Below, piece after piece: positions 1 through 8,688 of a stretch of DNA of 64,000 bases. The notes beneath the pieces are model-generated. The model did no database searches and was not told the DNA's origin. It saw nothing but the letters and a program-made list of their open reading frames with translations. How positions within the stretch are numbered: the first letter of the stretch is position 1; each line of letters opens with the position of its first letter. Source of the stretch: Macrolepiota albuminosa (lineage: Eukaryota; Basidiomycota; Agaricomycetes; Agaricales; Agaricaceae). The stretch covers positions 1,786,001-1,850,000 of the forward strand of contig JAMWFC010000113.1 in the NCBI GenBank assembly GCA_027475525.1, given 5' to 3'. Position numbers and translations under genes: made by a program.

Positions 1-2
1 AA

Positions 3-587
3 GCCGCCTGTTTCGACACCATTTATAGCTCTGTCGGATATCTGGGAGCTCCTCGAGAGAATAGAGGGCGTCTCGGACAGCGTGAGATCGTCTTTGGAGT
101 CAGCGCTCCAGCTAGGAAAGTACAAACGAGTGGGCAATGGCTCGTTGCCGCCAACATATATTCCAAGGCCCTCAGATTTGCCTTTCCGGACAGGGACGAA
201 GAATTCCAAACTTATGTTGCCCAGATCCTTAACCTCTTCGCCGCTAAGCATGAGAGTGCACACGGAAAGGTTATTGCCTACGATAAAGCCGTCCGAGCAA
301 GAGTTGGCGGGGGAACGAGATTCTTGCTTACCGATCACAACGAGTTCGTTGATCTCCGCGACTCCACCCTGCACGTCGACGGAATCAATTACGGCGGAAA
401 GAAACCTTTCAATGCAGGACCGAATAGATCCGGACAGGGTTCAACAAGTAAGGGAGCAATATGCCGCCGCTGGAACAGTACCAAGGGATGCCCTTTCGAC
501 TCCAGCACCTGCCACTGGAGCCACCAGTGCCGAAACTGCGGGGGACCACACCCTGGACACACGTGCTCAGAGACACGCAAGGATTGA
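3..587 (+). CDS. Gag-like ORF of the Ngaro-type element (5' partial)
   Basis: This frame is open from base 3 to the TGA at 585-587, so the true start is upstream of the window. The product has a helical, aromatic-rich stretch (about codons 50-110, with the motif FAFPDRDEEF) followed by a Cys/His-rich end with the spacing C-x8-C-x5-C-x3-H, then C-x2-C-x4-H-x4-C. Such zinc-binding ends are typical of the nucleocapsid-like proteins in the first ORF of DIRS/Ngaro elements and probably bind the element RNA. It overlaps the reverse transcriptase frame, which lies in the +1 register. An internal ATG at 324 would give only the zinc-binding part and is unlikely to be the real start. Confidence 0.7.
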   Translation, partial: AACFDTIYSSVGYLGAPRENRGRLGQREIVFGVSAPARKVQTSGQWLVAANIYSKALRFAFPDRDEEFQTYVAQILNLFAAKHESAHGKVIAYDKAVRARVGGGTRFLLTDHNEFVDLRDSTLHVDGINYGGKKPFNAGPNRSGQGSTSKGAICRRWNSTKGCPFDSSTCHWSHQCRNCGGPHPGHTCSETRKD

Positions 588-2421
588 AACGGTCAGGGAC
601 TGTAGACCAAAATACATTCGATTTCACTATGGAGAAGACCAGCAGGATATTACACGGACAACTGCTTCATGGTCTGAAACTGCTAAACCCATGCCCGAAC
701 CGCCCACCGATGAACTCAAAAATTCAAACTCTGTTAAAACACTCACACATCACCCGGATTTGTTTAAAATTGTAACTCCAATTAACGTTGACTTGTTCGA
801 ACTTCTCCTTGAGACCCACCCCAACCAGCCCTTTGTCAAATCTGTGATCAAAGGCCTAAGAGAAGGTTTCTGGCCTTTTGCGGACACCCATCCGGGTACT
901 TATCCTTCTATTTGTGACATGTCAAGCCCTACCCCTGAAGATTCTGCCGAGGCAGACTTCTTGAGGAAGCAGCGCGATATCGAGATTGAAAAAGACAGAT
1001 TTTCTGAATCATTTGGCAAACTACTCTATCCTTCTATGACCAGCTCTCCTATTTATGCGGTTCCCAAACCACATTCCGACGATTTCCGCTTAGTCACGGA
1101 CCTTACTGCTGGAATGTATTCTCTGAATTCCATGGTTCCTTACGAGAGGATATCTGGTTTTCCTCTTGACAACCTCAATCACCTTGGTGCCATCCTACTG
1201 AGGATTAGGGAGTTCTCTGACCGGCGGCTGCTGCTCTGGAAGTCTGATGTTGCAGAGGCTTACAGGCTGATCCCGATGCACAAGTTCTGGCAGCTGAAGC
1301 AAATTGTAACTATTGATGGAAACCGCCATGTTGATAGATGCAATTGTTTCGGGGGAAGAGCCTCCCTGTTCTGCTGGGGTGCCGTGAATAGTCTAATCAC
1401 GTGGATAGCTGAAAACGTCAAAGGCGTCCGTCGACCGTTAGTTTTCAACGATGACAGTTTTGGAATTAACGACGATGACGATCTCTCGTATTATGAACCC
1501 TACAACCAGCACCTGCCGTCAAACCAGTGCAAGCTCCTTGAGCTTTGGGATGAGTTAGGGGTTCCCCACAAACCCAAAAAACAAGTTTTTGGCAGTCCTC
1601 TCGTGATCATTGGTATATCCGTCGACCCGAACGAAATGACAATGACTCTGCCTGAAGGAGCGAAAGAAGAACTGATAACCGAAATGAGACGATTTGCCGA
1701 GTCGCCGAGAGGGAAGTCGAAGTACTTTACTAAACGTGCTTGGCAAAGGTTGGCAGGATGGATCAATTGGGGGCTAAACGTCTTCCCATTGCTAGCTCCC
1801 TGTTTATCGAACGTTTACGCAAAAATAAACAAAGTAGGCGACTTCCCGCATGCCCGTATATGGTCCAACAAGGCGATTCGTTCTGACTTGTTATGGGGCA
1901 TCCAACATATGGAGCGCTTGAACGGAACAAGGATTTTGAAGCCTGCAATGTGGGATGAGGTTGAAGCTGATTTTGTCATTGAATCCGACGCATGCCTTAC
2001 AGGTCTTGGGTTTTGGCATCCTCGAACACGTACCGCGTTCTTTGCTGAACCCCCTCCGAACATACCAAGTGACCTCATCTTCTTTTTGGAAGCTTTGACA
2101 GTCGCATCGGCATTTTCTCTCGCAGTTTCCAGCGCTACCCAGCCATTAAAAGTCTTAATTTTTACGGACAACACAAACACGGTGGCCATATTCAACAGTT
2201 TACATGCCCTACCGAGCTACAACAATCTGCTAAAACACACGGTCGACTTTCTACTGAAGCACGGCCACGAGATCAAAGTCAGGTTCATTCCCGGTCATGA
2301 AAACCAAGTCGCGGACCTTATATCCCGTCAGCGGTTTGATGAAGCCCGAAGATTGTTCCCGTCGTTGGTTGTAAAATCATTCCAACCCCCTCAGGAATTG
2401 TTGGGGGCAGCGGAAAAATGA
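412..2421 (+). CDS. Reverse transcriptase-RNase H polyprotein of the Ngaro-type element
   Basis: The frame is open from the first base of the window. I place a nominal start at the ATG at 412 (669 codons), but the RT may instead be made by a +1 shift from the gag-like frame. The region around 790-900 (HPNQPFVKSVIKGLREGFWP) is the conserved leader of RTs in this group. The catalytic box reads FNDD at about 1444-1455 in place of YxDD. RNase H follows with its acidic residues in ESDACLTGLGFW (about 1981), the E of FFLEAL, the D of FTDNTNT and the D of HENQVADL (about 2296). No methyltransferase follows, which separates it from DIRS and PAT elements. The stop overlaps the start of the recombinase gene. 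Confidence 0.85.
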   Translation: MQDRIDPDRVQQVREQYAAAGTVPRDALSTPAPATGATSAETAGDHTLDTRAQRHARIETVRDCRPKYIRFHYGEDQQDITRTTASWSETAKPMPEPPTDELKNSNSVKTLTHHPDLFKIVTPINVDLFELLLETHPNQPFVKSVIKGLREGFWPFADTHPGTYPSICDMSSPTPEDSAEADFLRKQRDIEIEKDRFSESFGKLLYPSMTSSPIYAVPKPHSDDFRLVTDLTAGMYSLNSMVPYERISGFPLDNLNHLGAILLRIREFSDRRLLLWKSDVAEAYRLIPMHKFWQLKQIVTIDGNRHVDRCNCFGGRASLFCWGAVNSLITWIAENVKGVRRPLVFNDDSFGINDDDDLSYYEPYNQHLPSNQCKLLELWDELGVPHKPKKQVFGSPLVIIGISVDPNEMTMTLPEGAKEELITEMRRFAESPRGKSKYFTKRAWQRLAGWINWGLNVFPLLAPCLSNVYAKINKVGDFPHARIWSNKAIRSDLLWGIQHMERLNGTRILKPAMWDEVEADFVIESDACLTGLGFWHPRTRTAFFAEPPPNIPSDLIFFLEALTVASAFSLAVSSATQPLKVLIFTDNTNTVAIFNSLHALPSYNNLLKHTVDFLLKHGHEIKVRFIPGHENQVADLISRQRFDEARRLFPSLVVKSFQPPQELLGAAEK

Positions 2422-3413
2422 TTCCTTCCCCTGTCCGGGCTAGGCAGCCACTCAGGGCTGCCTGGTCACGGGAGAGACTCGTTAGAGAACGGTCTCTAGC
2501 TTTAGGCATGTTTATCGATTCTAGCACCTATCTTTCCTACTGCTCTGCATTAAATTCTTATCTGAATTTCGTCCAACTTCACAACATGAACGTCGAGCCC
2601 ACTCAAGACACCCTGTCATTCTACATAGTCTACATGTCTTATCACATTGAACCACGATCTGTGCGCTCCTATCTCTCGGGTATTTGCAACCAGCTGGAAG
2701 TATACTATCCACAAATAAGGGACATTCGTCGCTCCAGCCTTGTGCGGAACACCCTTGCCGGCTGCATGCGTATGAGATCATCTCCGACTTCCCGAAAACT
2801 GCCGTTGTCCAGGGACAACTTACTCGAGGTAGTGCGGGGAACAAATGTGAACGCCAACCACGATGACCTCTTATTTGTATCCCTCCTACTTACTGGCTTC
2901 TATGGCCTTCTACGTTTAGGTGAACTATGTCAACCTGATAACGTGCTCCTCAAAAACGACCGAAAGGTCATAAAGTACCTCTCAGTTAGCGTCTTTGTCG
3001 ACCGATTCGAATTCTTACTACCGACACATAAATCAGACACCTATTTCGAAGGAAACAAGGTCGTCATACTCAAAACCGCGCATGCAACCGATGCTTACAA
3101 ATTCTTCACACTCTATTTGACGAGCAGGAATAAGAAGTTCCCTCTACGGCGTGAACTTTGGCTGACGGATCAAGGTGGCCAGCCTACCAGGGCTTTCTTT
3201 ATGGCGAGACTTAAAAAGTTTTTTCCCGCTTCCATAGCGGGTCAGTCCATGCGTGCCGGTGGTGCAACGTTTCTAGCGGAATCGGGAGTTGCTCCTCATT
3301 TAATTCAGGCAGCTGGGAGGTGGTCATCAAAGGCATTTCAACGATACATTCGAAAAAACCCGATTCTTATACACGCGATGGCTTCCTGCCAATCTATCAA
3401 CGCAACAGCATAG
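2418..3413 (+). CDS. Tyrosine recombinase (YR) of the Ngaro-type element
   Basis: A 331-residue phage-integrase-like recombinase that would insert the circular cDNA without target duplication. The N-terminal half is a helical SAM-like DNA-binding domain. The catalytic domain holds the first arginine in GLLRLGEL (about residue 168), the second arginine in SMRAGGAT (about residue 277), GRW, and the nucleophile tyrosine in QRYIRKNP near residue 310. The usual histidine of HxxR is serine here. The ATG at 2418 overlaps the TGA of the RT frame as ATGA, so translation may depend on termination and reinitiation on one RNA. The frame is full length and uninterrupted. Confidence 0.85.
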   Translation: MIPSPVRARQPLRAAWSRERLVRERSLALGMFIDSSTYLSYCSALNSYLNFVQLHNMNVEPTQDTLSFYIVYMSYHIEPRSVRSYLSGICNQLEVYYPQIRDIRRSSLVRNTLAGCMRMRSSPTSRKLPLSRDNLLEVVRGTNVNANHDDLLFVSLLLTGFYGLLRLGELCQPDNVLLKNDRKVIKYLSVSVFVDRFEFLLPTHKSDTYFEGNKVVILKTAHATDAYKFFTLYLTSRNKKFPLRRELWLTDQGGQPTRAFFMARLKKFFPASIAGQSMRAGGATFLAESGVAPHLIQAAGRWSSKAFQRYIRKNPILIHAMASCQSINATA

Positions 3414-3416
3414 GTG

Positions 3417-3572
3417 AAAAAAAAAAAAAAAATTTAAAAATTAAAATTAAATGAAAAAAAAAAAAAAAATTTATTCACGACGAAAAAAAAAAAAAAAAAA
3501 TTATTCACGACGAAAAAAAAAAAAAAATTTCTTATTATTAATTGATTCACGAAGAAAAAAAAAAAAAAAAAG
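3417..3572 (+). repeat. A-tract tandem repeats in the Ngaro 3' untranslated region
   Basis: Four runs of 14-18 A, each followed by a short TTATTCACGA-like spacer, form an imperfect tandem array with a unit of about 30 bp, directly after the recombinase stop codon. It may mark the end of the coding RNA or have grown by slippage. Run lengths in such tracts are often misassembled. Confidence 0.8.
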
Positions 3573-3633
3573 TCTCTCATGCCGCCTATAATATCCTTTC
3601 ACTCATTTATTACGGTGTTAGCGGGTAGGCGGC

Positions 3634-3756
3634 AAGATACTTTGTACTTACTTATTGATCTATACACGCGTCCGGAGATGGGACAGGCCGCCTGCGGCCC
3701 TCCCGATCGTTCCTCCGGCTTAACCGGTAAACAATCCCTTGAGCGCAGTCATTGGT
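3634..3756 (+). repeat. Split direct repeat B1 of the Ngaro-type element
   Basis: Bases 3634-3679 and 3708-3756 match 3995-4040 and 4041-4089 exactly. The two halves are separated here by an extra 28 bp (3680-3707), GC-rich and partly palindromic, that B2 lacks. In Ngaro elements B1 lies just after the recombinase gene and pairs with B2 at the terminus to support circle formation. Confidence 0.85.
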
Positions 3757-3994
3757 GGCAGTCAAAACTAATAGTTTTTACGCAACTAATGAAAGTGCGA
3801 CTACTCTGTGAGATCACGTGCGGTTACCTGAGAAGGGGGGCGCAGGTGAGACATACCACTAGGGAGTCTCACCTCGACGACCACCTTCTAGGTAAGTAGC
3901 ATAGTACGGAGGGAGTATAATTGAAGATGACCATAAGCTAGGCATCGTAACGAATACATCTTCAATTCGTAGCTACCCACCTCACCTCTCCCAA

Positions 3995-4089
3995 AAGATA
4001 CTTTGTACTTACTTATTGATCTATACACGCGTCCGGAGATCGTTCCTCCGGCTTAACCGGTAAACAATCCCTTGAGCGCAGTCATTGGT
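3995..4089 (+). repeat. Split direct repeat B2, right end of the Ngaro-type element
   Basis: A 95-bp perfect copy of B1 without its 28-bp insert. The match stops at 4089, which I take as the right terminus of the element. Host sequence with the start of the next gene follows. Confidence 0.8.
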
Positions 4090-4147
4090 TTTGATGTCGT
4101 TCGTAAGTCCGCCGCGGCTGTGCTCAAAGTCTTGTTGTCCTTTGACA

Positions 4148-5815
4148 ATGACTGCCAAAATGCCATGGCTGATCCTGCTGACCTTGGCATGGAGGTTTGT
4201 GGATCGAGTCTCTGCTGACATTGCTGCACGCCAGAAGGAGATCCTTGTCTTTCCAGAGGAGGATCTCAATTCGGAGTGGACATCCTGCGCCCCAGCGACC
4301 TTTAACTGGCGCTATGTAGGGCCCGACGTCCCTTTTTCCTTTTTCCTGGATCGTATAGATGTTGCCAATGATACCGCAACGTCGACGAGGCCGCTGCCAA
4401 CGTTCACGGATAATCTCAATTCTAATGTCCGCAGCCTTCATCGCCGTGACGAATCTTTTTTTCGAATCGCATCGTCTATATCTCCCTTCGATAAACAGCT
4501 GAACGTGTCGGCTCTTTCTGTTCCTCCAGGAAGATATAAGCTAGTTGCTATGATGATCTCCAACCCTCCGCACTCCAGCAATTCTTCAGTGTTTACAGTC
4601 AACGAAGGGAGCAGCACATCATGCCTGTTATCCTCTCCAACATCCTCTTCGACCTCTTCGACTTCTGCCTTGTCTTCGACGGCCACGTCGTCTGGCTTCG
4701 CATCAATTACTTCCAGTGATGTGTCAGCAACCTCACCCACGGTCGTCCCAGTCGGCGGAGTTTCCAGTACTCCAGTCAACAAAGGTGCAATTGCTGGCGG
4801 TGTCGTCGCAGGAATCGCCGTGCTAATTGCAATAGCCGTATTCTACTTCTTTGTCATTCACCGCGGACGATCACGGGCACATAGCCGTGCTCCAGGAGGT
4901 CCGCATAGCCATGGTCCTGTCAAGGGTAGATTTAACACTGGTGCCTCTGGTGGCAGAGACGGAGGTGGACGCTGGGGTGGCCTTGCTTCTATTGACTCGC
5001 ACATCCCACCGAACGAATCCAAAGTGCGACCATATGGGAACACAGGGCGTCAATCGATTGGCGCTGGAGTCTCTCAAGATGATATCAACTCTGACCTCTC
5101 ACGTTCTGGATCTGCCCACTACGGCAGCTATCTTGGATCCCCTTCTGAGGAAAAATTCTCAAGTTCACCATCAGATGAGATGATGTTGTCTGCGGTTCCA
5201 TACCGTGGCCACGATCTTAAACTCCACATACCTAACAATAATCTACGCCCCTCCGCTCCTCCTCCTCCCAGTCCCTTCGAACACCGCTACTCGCAAACAC
5301 AAGCGCGGCGTTCGTCACTAGACTCTTCGTCGCTGCACGGGCAGTCACACGCCGCCAATCCTCCCGCTCCATCTCCCGCCTCCCTCGCCCGCAAACCCTC
5401 ACCAGTCACACCAGCCACTCCACGCAAGCCCGCACGCAAGCCTGTCCCTGCCTATGACGAGACCTCCGCTGTCCCTGTGACGTCACCCGCCCCCTCATCT
5501 CCGCCTGTTCCTGCTCCTGCCCCGGCCGCCACGCCATTTGCAGATCCCGTGCTTCCCCATGCCGTGCCTGCGTCTTCCGGCCACTACTCGACACGTGCCG
5601 AGCGCGAAAGCCTCAAATCCCTCTCGTCAAAGTCAAAGTCGAAACTCCGGAAGGACAGGAGCGTTACGAGCTCGGCGAATGCCAGCCGCGAGGAGATTCC
5701 TGCTCCTGCTCCTGCTCCGCAGAATCTGGCACACAAGAACAGCTTCGGGCCGGGCGGACTGGAGGGCAAGCAGCTTCATTATTTGATTCCGGATATGCCT
5801 GTCGCCCATCGTTAA
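4148..5815 (+). CDS. Single-pass cell-surface membrane protein with Ser/Thr-rich stalk
   Basis: An intronless gene of 555 codons. The ATG at 4148 is chosen because it opens a hydrophobic signal peptide (MPWLILLTLAW, ending near VSA). An upstream in-frame TTG is not a credible start. The extracellular part (to about residue 155) has N-glycosylation sites and ends in a Ser/Thr-rich stalk. One transmembrane helix follows (GGVVAGIAVLIAIAVFYFFV, about residues 220-239) with a basic stop-transfer sequence. The long cytoplasmic tail is rich in Pro, Ser and Ala. This is the layout of the Mid2/Wsc-like surface proteins of basidiomycetes, whose roles are mostly unknown; I see no cysteine-rich WSC domain. 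The retroelement ends 58 bp before the start codon. Confidence 0.75.
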   Translation: MTAKMPWLILLTLAWRFVDRVSADIAARQKEILVFPEEDLNSEWTSCAPATFNWRYVGPDVPFSFFLDRIDVANDTATSTRPLPTFTDNLNSNVRSLHRRDESFFRIASSISPFDKQLNVSALSVPPGRYKLVAMMISNPPHSSNSSVFTVNEGSSTSCLLSSPTSSSTSSTSALSSTATSSGFASITSSDVSATSPTVVPVGGVSSTPVNKGAIAGGVVAGIAVLIAIAVFYFFVIHRGRSRAHSRAPGGPHSHGPVKGRFNTGASGGRDGGGRWGGLASIDSHIPPNESKVRPYGNTGRQSIGAGVSQDDINSDLSRSGSAHYGSYLGSPSEEKFSSSPSDEMMLSAVPYRGHDLKLHIPNNNLRPSAPPPPSPFEHRYSQTQARRSSLDSSSLHGQSHAANPPAPSPASLARKPSPVTPATPRKPARKPVPAYDETSAVPVTSPAPSSPPVPAPAPAATPFADPVLPHAVPASSGHYSTRAERESLKSLSSKSKSKLRKDRSVTSSANASREEIPAPAPAPQNLAHKNSFGPGGLEGKQLHYLIPDMPVAHR

Positions 5816-6902
5816 GTCCATCGTTCACTCACCGTTAATGCGTCCTTTCGATTATGCACTGATTTTTTTCTTGTTCTTCTTGATACCTCTCATCTTGGAT
5901 CTACACGACTTATGCATTCATCATTCACTAACGTTTATTTATACCTTTGTTCGTCTGAGATATTGGATCGTTCGCTTTGCGTATTGTAATGCTATCTATG
6001 TATGACTTGAGGCTTCGAGAGCCTTGTACGTGTCTTTCTTAATGACAATTCACGACTGCAAAGTCTTCTATTGTTCATCGTCCTAAGTTATAAGAATCAT
6101 GGGAGTGATAGTTTTTCTCAATTTCTTGTTATTCAAATTCAATCGTGGTACTTTGCGCACGAGGTTGACTGAATTTCAAATGTGGCGCGTCGCGGAGACG
6201 TGATGGTTTGTTTTGAACCCCGCGATGATTCTGAAAATTCCTTCGTGATTTGGCGGCATTCATGGCCCATGAAATTAGAAACATGTATACAAAATTGAAA
6301 AGATCATGAGTCGTCAGTGGCAAATGTCAACGACATACATGTTGGAGGAATAGGCTGCATGGAACATAAATGGTAGTCCTTGCAATAATGGCGTTCTGTA
6401 AGCGGACTGTGTCATCCGACTTCACTTACGACCGGAACAAGCTGATAGGAACAAAGTAGGATTCAAAAGTAGTCTACCTTTACAATAGAATGACGACCTC
6501 GTATATATGTCGGTACGGAAATAAGGTTCAAACAAATGTCTCGATCGACGGACTTGATCGAAAGCGAAAAGGACGATATGCGATATGCGACGCGATGTAA
6601 TGAGTGAGTTGTTCGTGAAGATGTGAGTAGTCGTGGAGTTCGTGAATGGTACCTTGTAAGCATCATGCTTACACGTTCACACTGAAATTCAGTGTTTTTC
6701 TTTGAACATATAGCAAATCGTAAATCCAAAGATTTCACCAGCAAATTGACAATATGATTATATACAAATTATTGATTGGAGATCCAAGATATCACCGGCA
6801 CTGTTCGATCCATAACCACTCGGAACATATACTGTTGGGCCTCGAAATCAGTAAGCATCCACAATGCAAATGAAATGTAATCGAATCATCTCACCTGTCT
6901 AG
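5816..6902. other. Intergenic region
   Basis: AT-rich sequence between two genes whose 3' ends face each other. No frame here has protein-like composition, and I see no repeat or RNA gene. Confidence 0.5.
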
Positions 6903-7683
6903 TCAGACAAAGTTCAGCATGTGGTGAGGAGATTTAAGAAGGTCGACAAGAACAGCTTCCGCGTCTCCGTCGTCGAGTCCAGCGGGAAGTGGGCTCAGAC
7001 CATTAGTCGATGGAGTCGCCCGGAGACGTTCGCGGGCATTGAAAATGAGGACCGTAGTTGTCAATCCGATGGCCTCGGATTCTCGCTTAGTCAGACCCTG
7101 CGGTCGTGTAGATAACTTTGAATACAAGGGGAGTAAATGTTTCTGATTAATTTTGAGTTGTTGATAAAGACGGATGCGAGAAATCAAGGGCATGTCCATT
7201 TTCGACAGTTCTCTTATAGCCAATTCGAGGACCTGACGAAATTCCCACTTCTGGGCCAACTCTACGACGATTGTCCAGTCATCAATCGACCAATCATAAA
7301 CAGAATATTGTCTTGATGAAAACGTTAGCAATGCCTCTTACTCTGGAGTCAGAATTTGCACTGACTCATTATAAAATACATTCAACAGTTTTTCAAATGA
7401 CGCGGGGGCGACGTCCAGGACGATGGCTGTTGATTCAGTCTCGCCATTCCGGGGGCCTCCAAGGACCCCACCCGACTGGAACCATTGTTGAAATACGGGA
7501 GACTCTCGTTCTAAAAAATATCGATGAACCCGAAAGAGCTGATTTTTAGCCTGACGAATCGTAATATCACATTGTGTATCTCAAGGACGAAGTCATCAGA
7601 CATACCAAAAAATATCCATCGCCACCGGACAAGAAATACCGATTCCTTTCAAGGTGGTTGAGCGCATTGTTTTCAGATCCCAT
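6903..7683 (-). CDS. BTB/POZ domain protein
   Basis: Three exons (7683-7606, 7550-7366, 7311-6903) give 223 residues. Introns of 55 and 54 nt have GT...AG ends, and joining them restores the usual motif order of Agaricomycete BTB proteins: NQLFRVHRYFLERESPVF, then LDVAPASFEKLLNVFYNEQY, then WTIVVELAQKWEFRQVLELA. These proteins form a large, poorly characterised family in mushrooms. BTB domains commonly mediate dimerisation or act as adaptors for Cul3 ubiquitin ligases, but no partner domain is seen here. The C-terminal third is helical and ends in a short acidic stretch. The start is the ATG at 7683; no upstream in-frame alternative was needed. Confidence 0.85.
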
Positions 7684-8688
7684 ATTACAAAGTAGCGAGG
7701 GAAGGAGTTGGGTTTCGTCCTGATTGAGTTCAAGCCCTTATAATAATAATAAAAATCCACATCGAGGCACGTGTAGTCAACGGCGTGTCAATCTATCATC
7801 TAGTGCCCCTTGCATATCAATGGGGTTGAGCGCGAGAACGCCGTTCAATGGGCGCCTAACGTCACGTATCTTGGGAACACATTAAGAACAGTCAAAATAT
7901 GGTAAAAAATCGAACTCACGTTGCAAGCGCCGCCTTTCCGATCACTAGGAATGGTCTTCGAAAGCCATGCCCTCTCCAAATGTGGTATCAATCAGTACTC
8001 ATGGCATCACTAGCCCCAGTGTTTCTACTGCAAATGCGGTGTGCGTGGGACACCTCCAATAACATAATTGTCGTTATTCCGCCCTTAGTAACCACGTGAA
8101 TCGCTCGGCCGGCCGGCTTGGGTGATTATTATTATCATCTTGCGGGTCATGGGAATAGGAGTCTGACAAAAATCTGATTCACTGCTGTGATATGAGGCGT
8201 TACTGTGAACGTGGAGTGGAAGAACAACAAGCGAAGCGAAGAAAAGAAACACAACACGTTTCGTTTGAACAAGCTTCAATGCGTAATTCTCCGCGACGTT
8301 GCGGGGATATCAATCCAGAGCACCGATGTTATCCTCCTCACCAACCGAGATGACAGAACAGGAGAGCAACTGCCTATTACGGTTCCAATGCAAGTGTTTC
8401 AGAGAAATTATCACCAGGAGGATGGTCATGTGCGCCATCCATTCCTATCAACTAGACGTAACTTTAAAAATTGTTCGGAATTCGTTACGTAGTTGAGGCA
8501 GTTCGCTAGCGCCCAAATCAAGCCATTCATATATATGCTGGGAAAAGGCAACCCGATTTCCTCAGTGAGTTGACAATAAGAATCGTTTTCCATTCTCGTG
8601 TGGAGACTCGGGCGCGTAATTTCTTCTATAAACCTTTCTGAAACGCAGCGTTATACATTAGCATGATAGGACGATACAAATTCCGCAG
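7684..8688. other. Intergenic region without a supported gene
   Basis: About 1 kb between the BTB gene and the end of the next minus-strand gene. Frames of 60-95 codons exist on both strands, such as 8205-8492 (+), but none shows family similarity or consistent splicing. A decayed gene between 8100 and 8600 is possible but not supported. Confidence 0.4.

Larger units (their letters stand above)
1..4089 (+). mobile_element. Ngaro-type tyrosine-recombinase retrotransposon, 3' part
   Basis: A retrotransposon whose left end lies outside the window. In order it has a gag-like frame with a zinc knuckle, a reverse transcriptase-RNase H frame, a tyrosine recombinase frame, an A-rich repeat tract, and a 3' block where one sequence (B1, 3634-3756) is repeated (B2, 3995-4089) around a unique segment (A2, about 3757-3994). 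RT with a tyrosine recombinase in place of a DDE integrase defines the DIRS order. Lack of a methyltransferase domain after RNase H, together with B1-A2-B2 split direct repeats, is the known arrangement of Ngaro elements, which occur in basidiomycetes. The three frames are intact in the visible part, so the copy may be young. The A1 repeat that should match A2 must lie left of base 1 and cannot be checked here. Confidence 0.85.

Noticed and set aside
3417..3572. CRISPR-like or satellite array
   Set aside because: Only four irregular A-runs with short spacers in a eukaryotic retroelement; no conserved repeat with unique spacers.
3634..4089. Long terminal repeats of an LTR retrotransposon
   Set aside because: The repeats are short, both lie 3' of the genes, and the element encodes a tyrosine recombinase. 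Split direct repeats of a Ngaro element fit better.
8205..8496. Two overlapping plus-strand frames of 65-95 codons
   Set aside because: No recognisable motif, no splice support, and composition like noncoding sequence.
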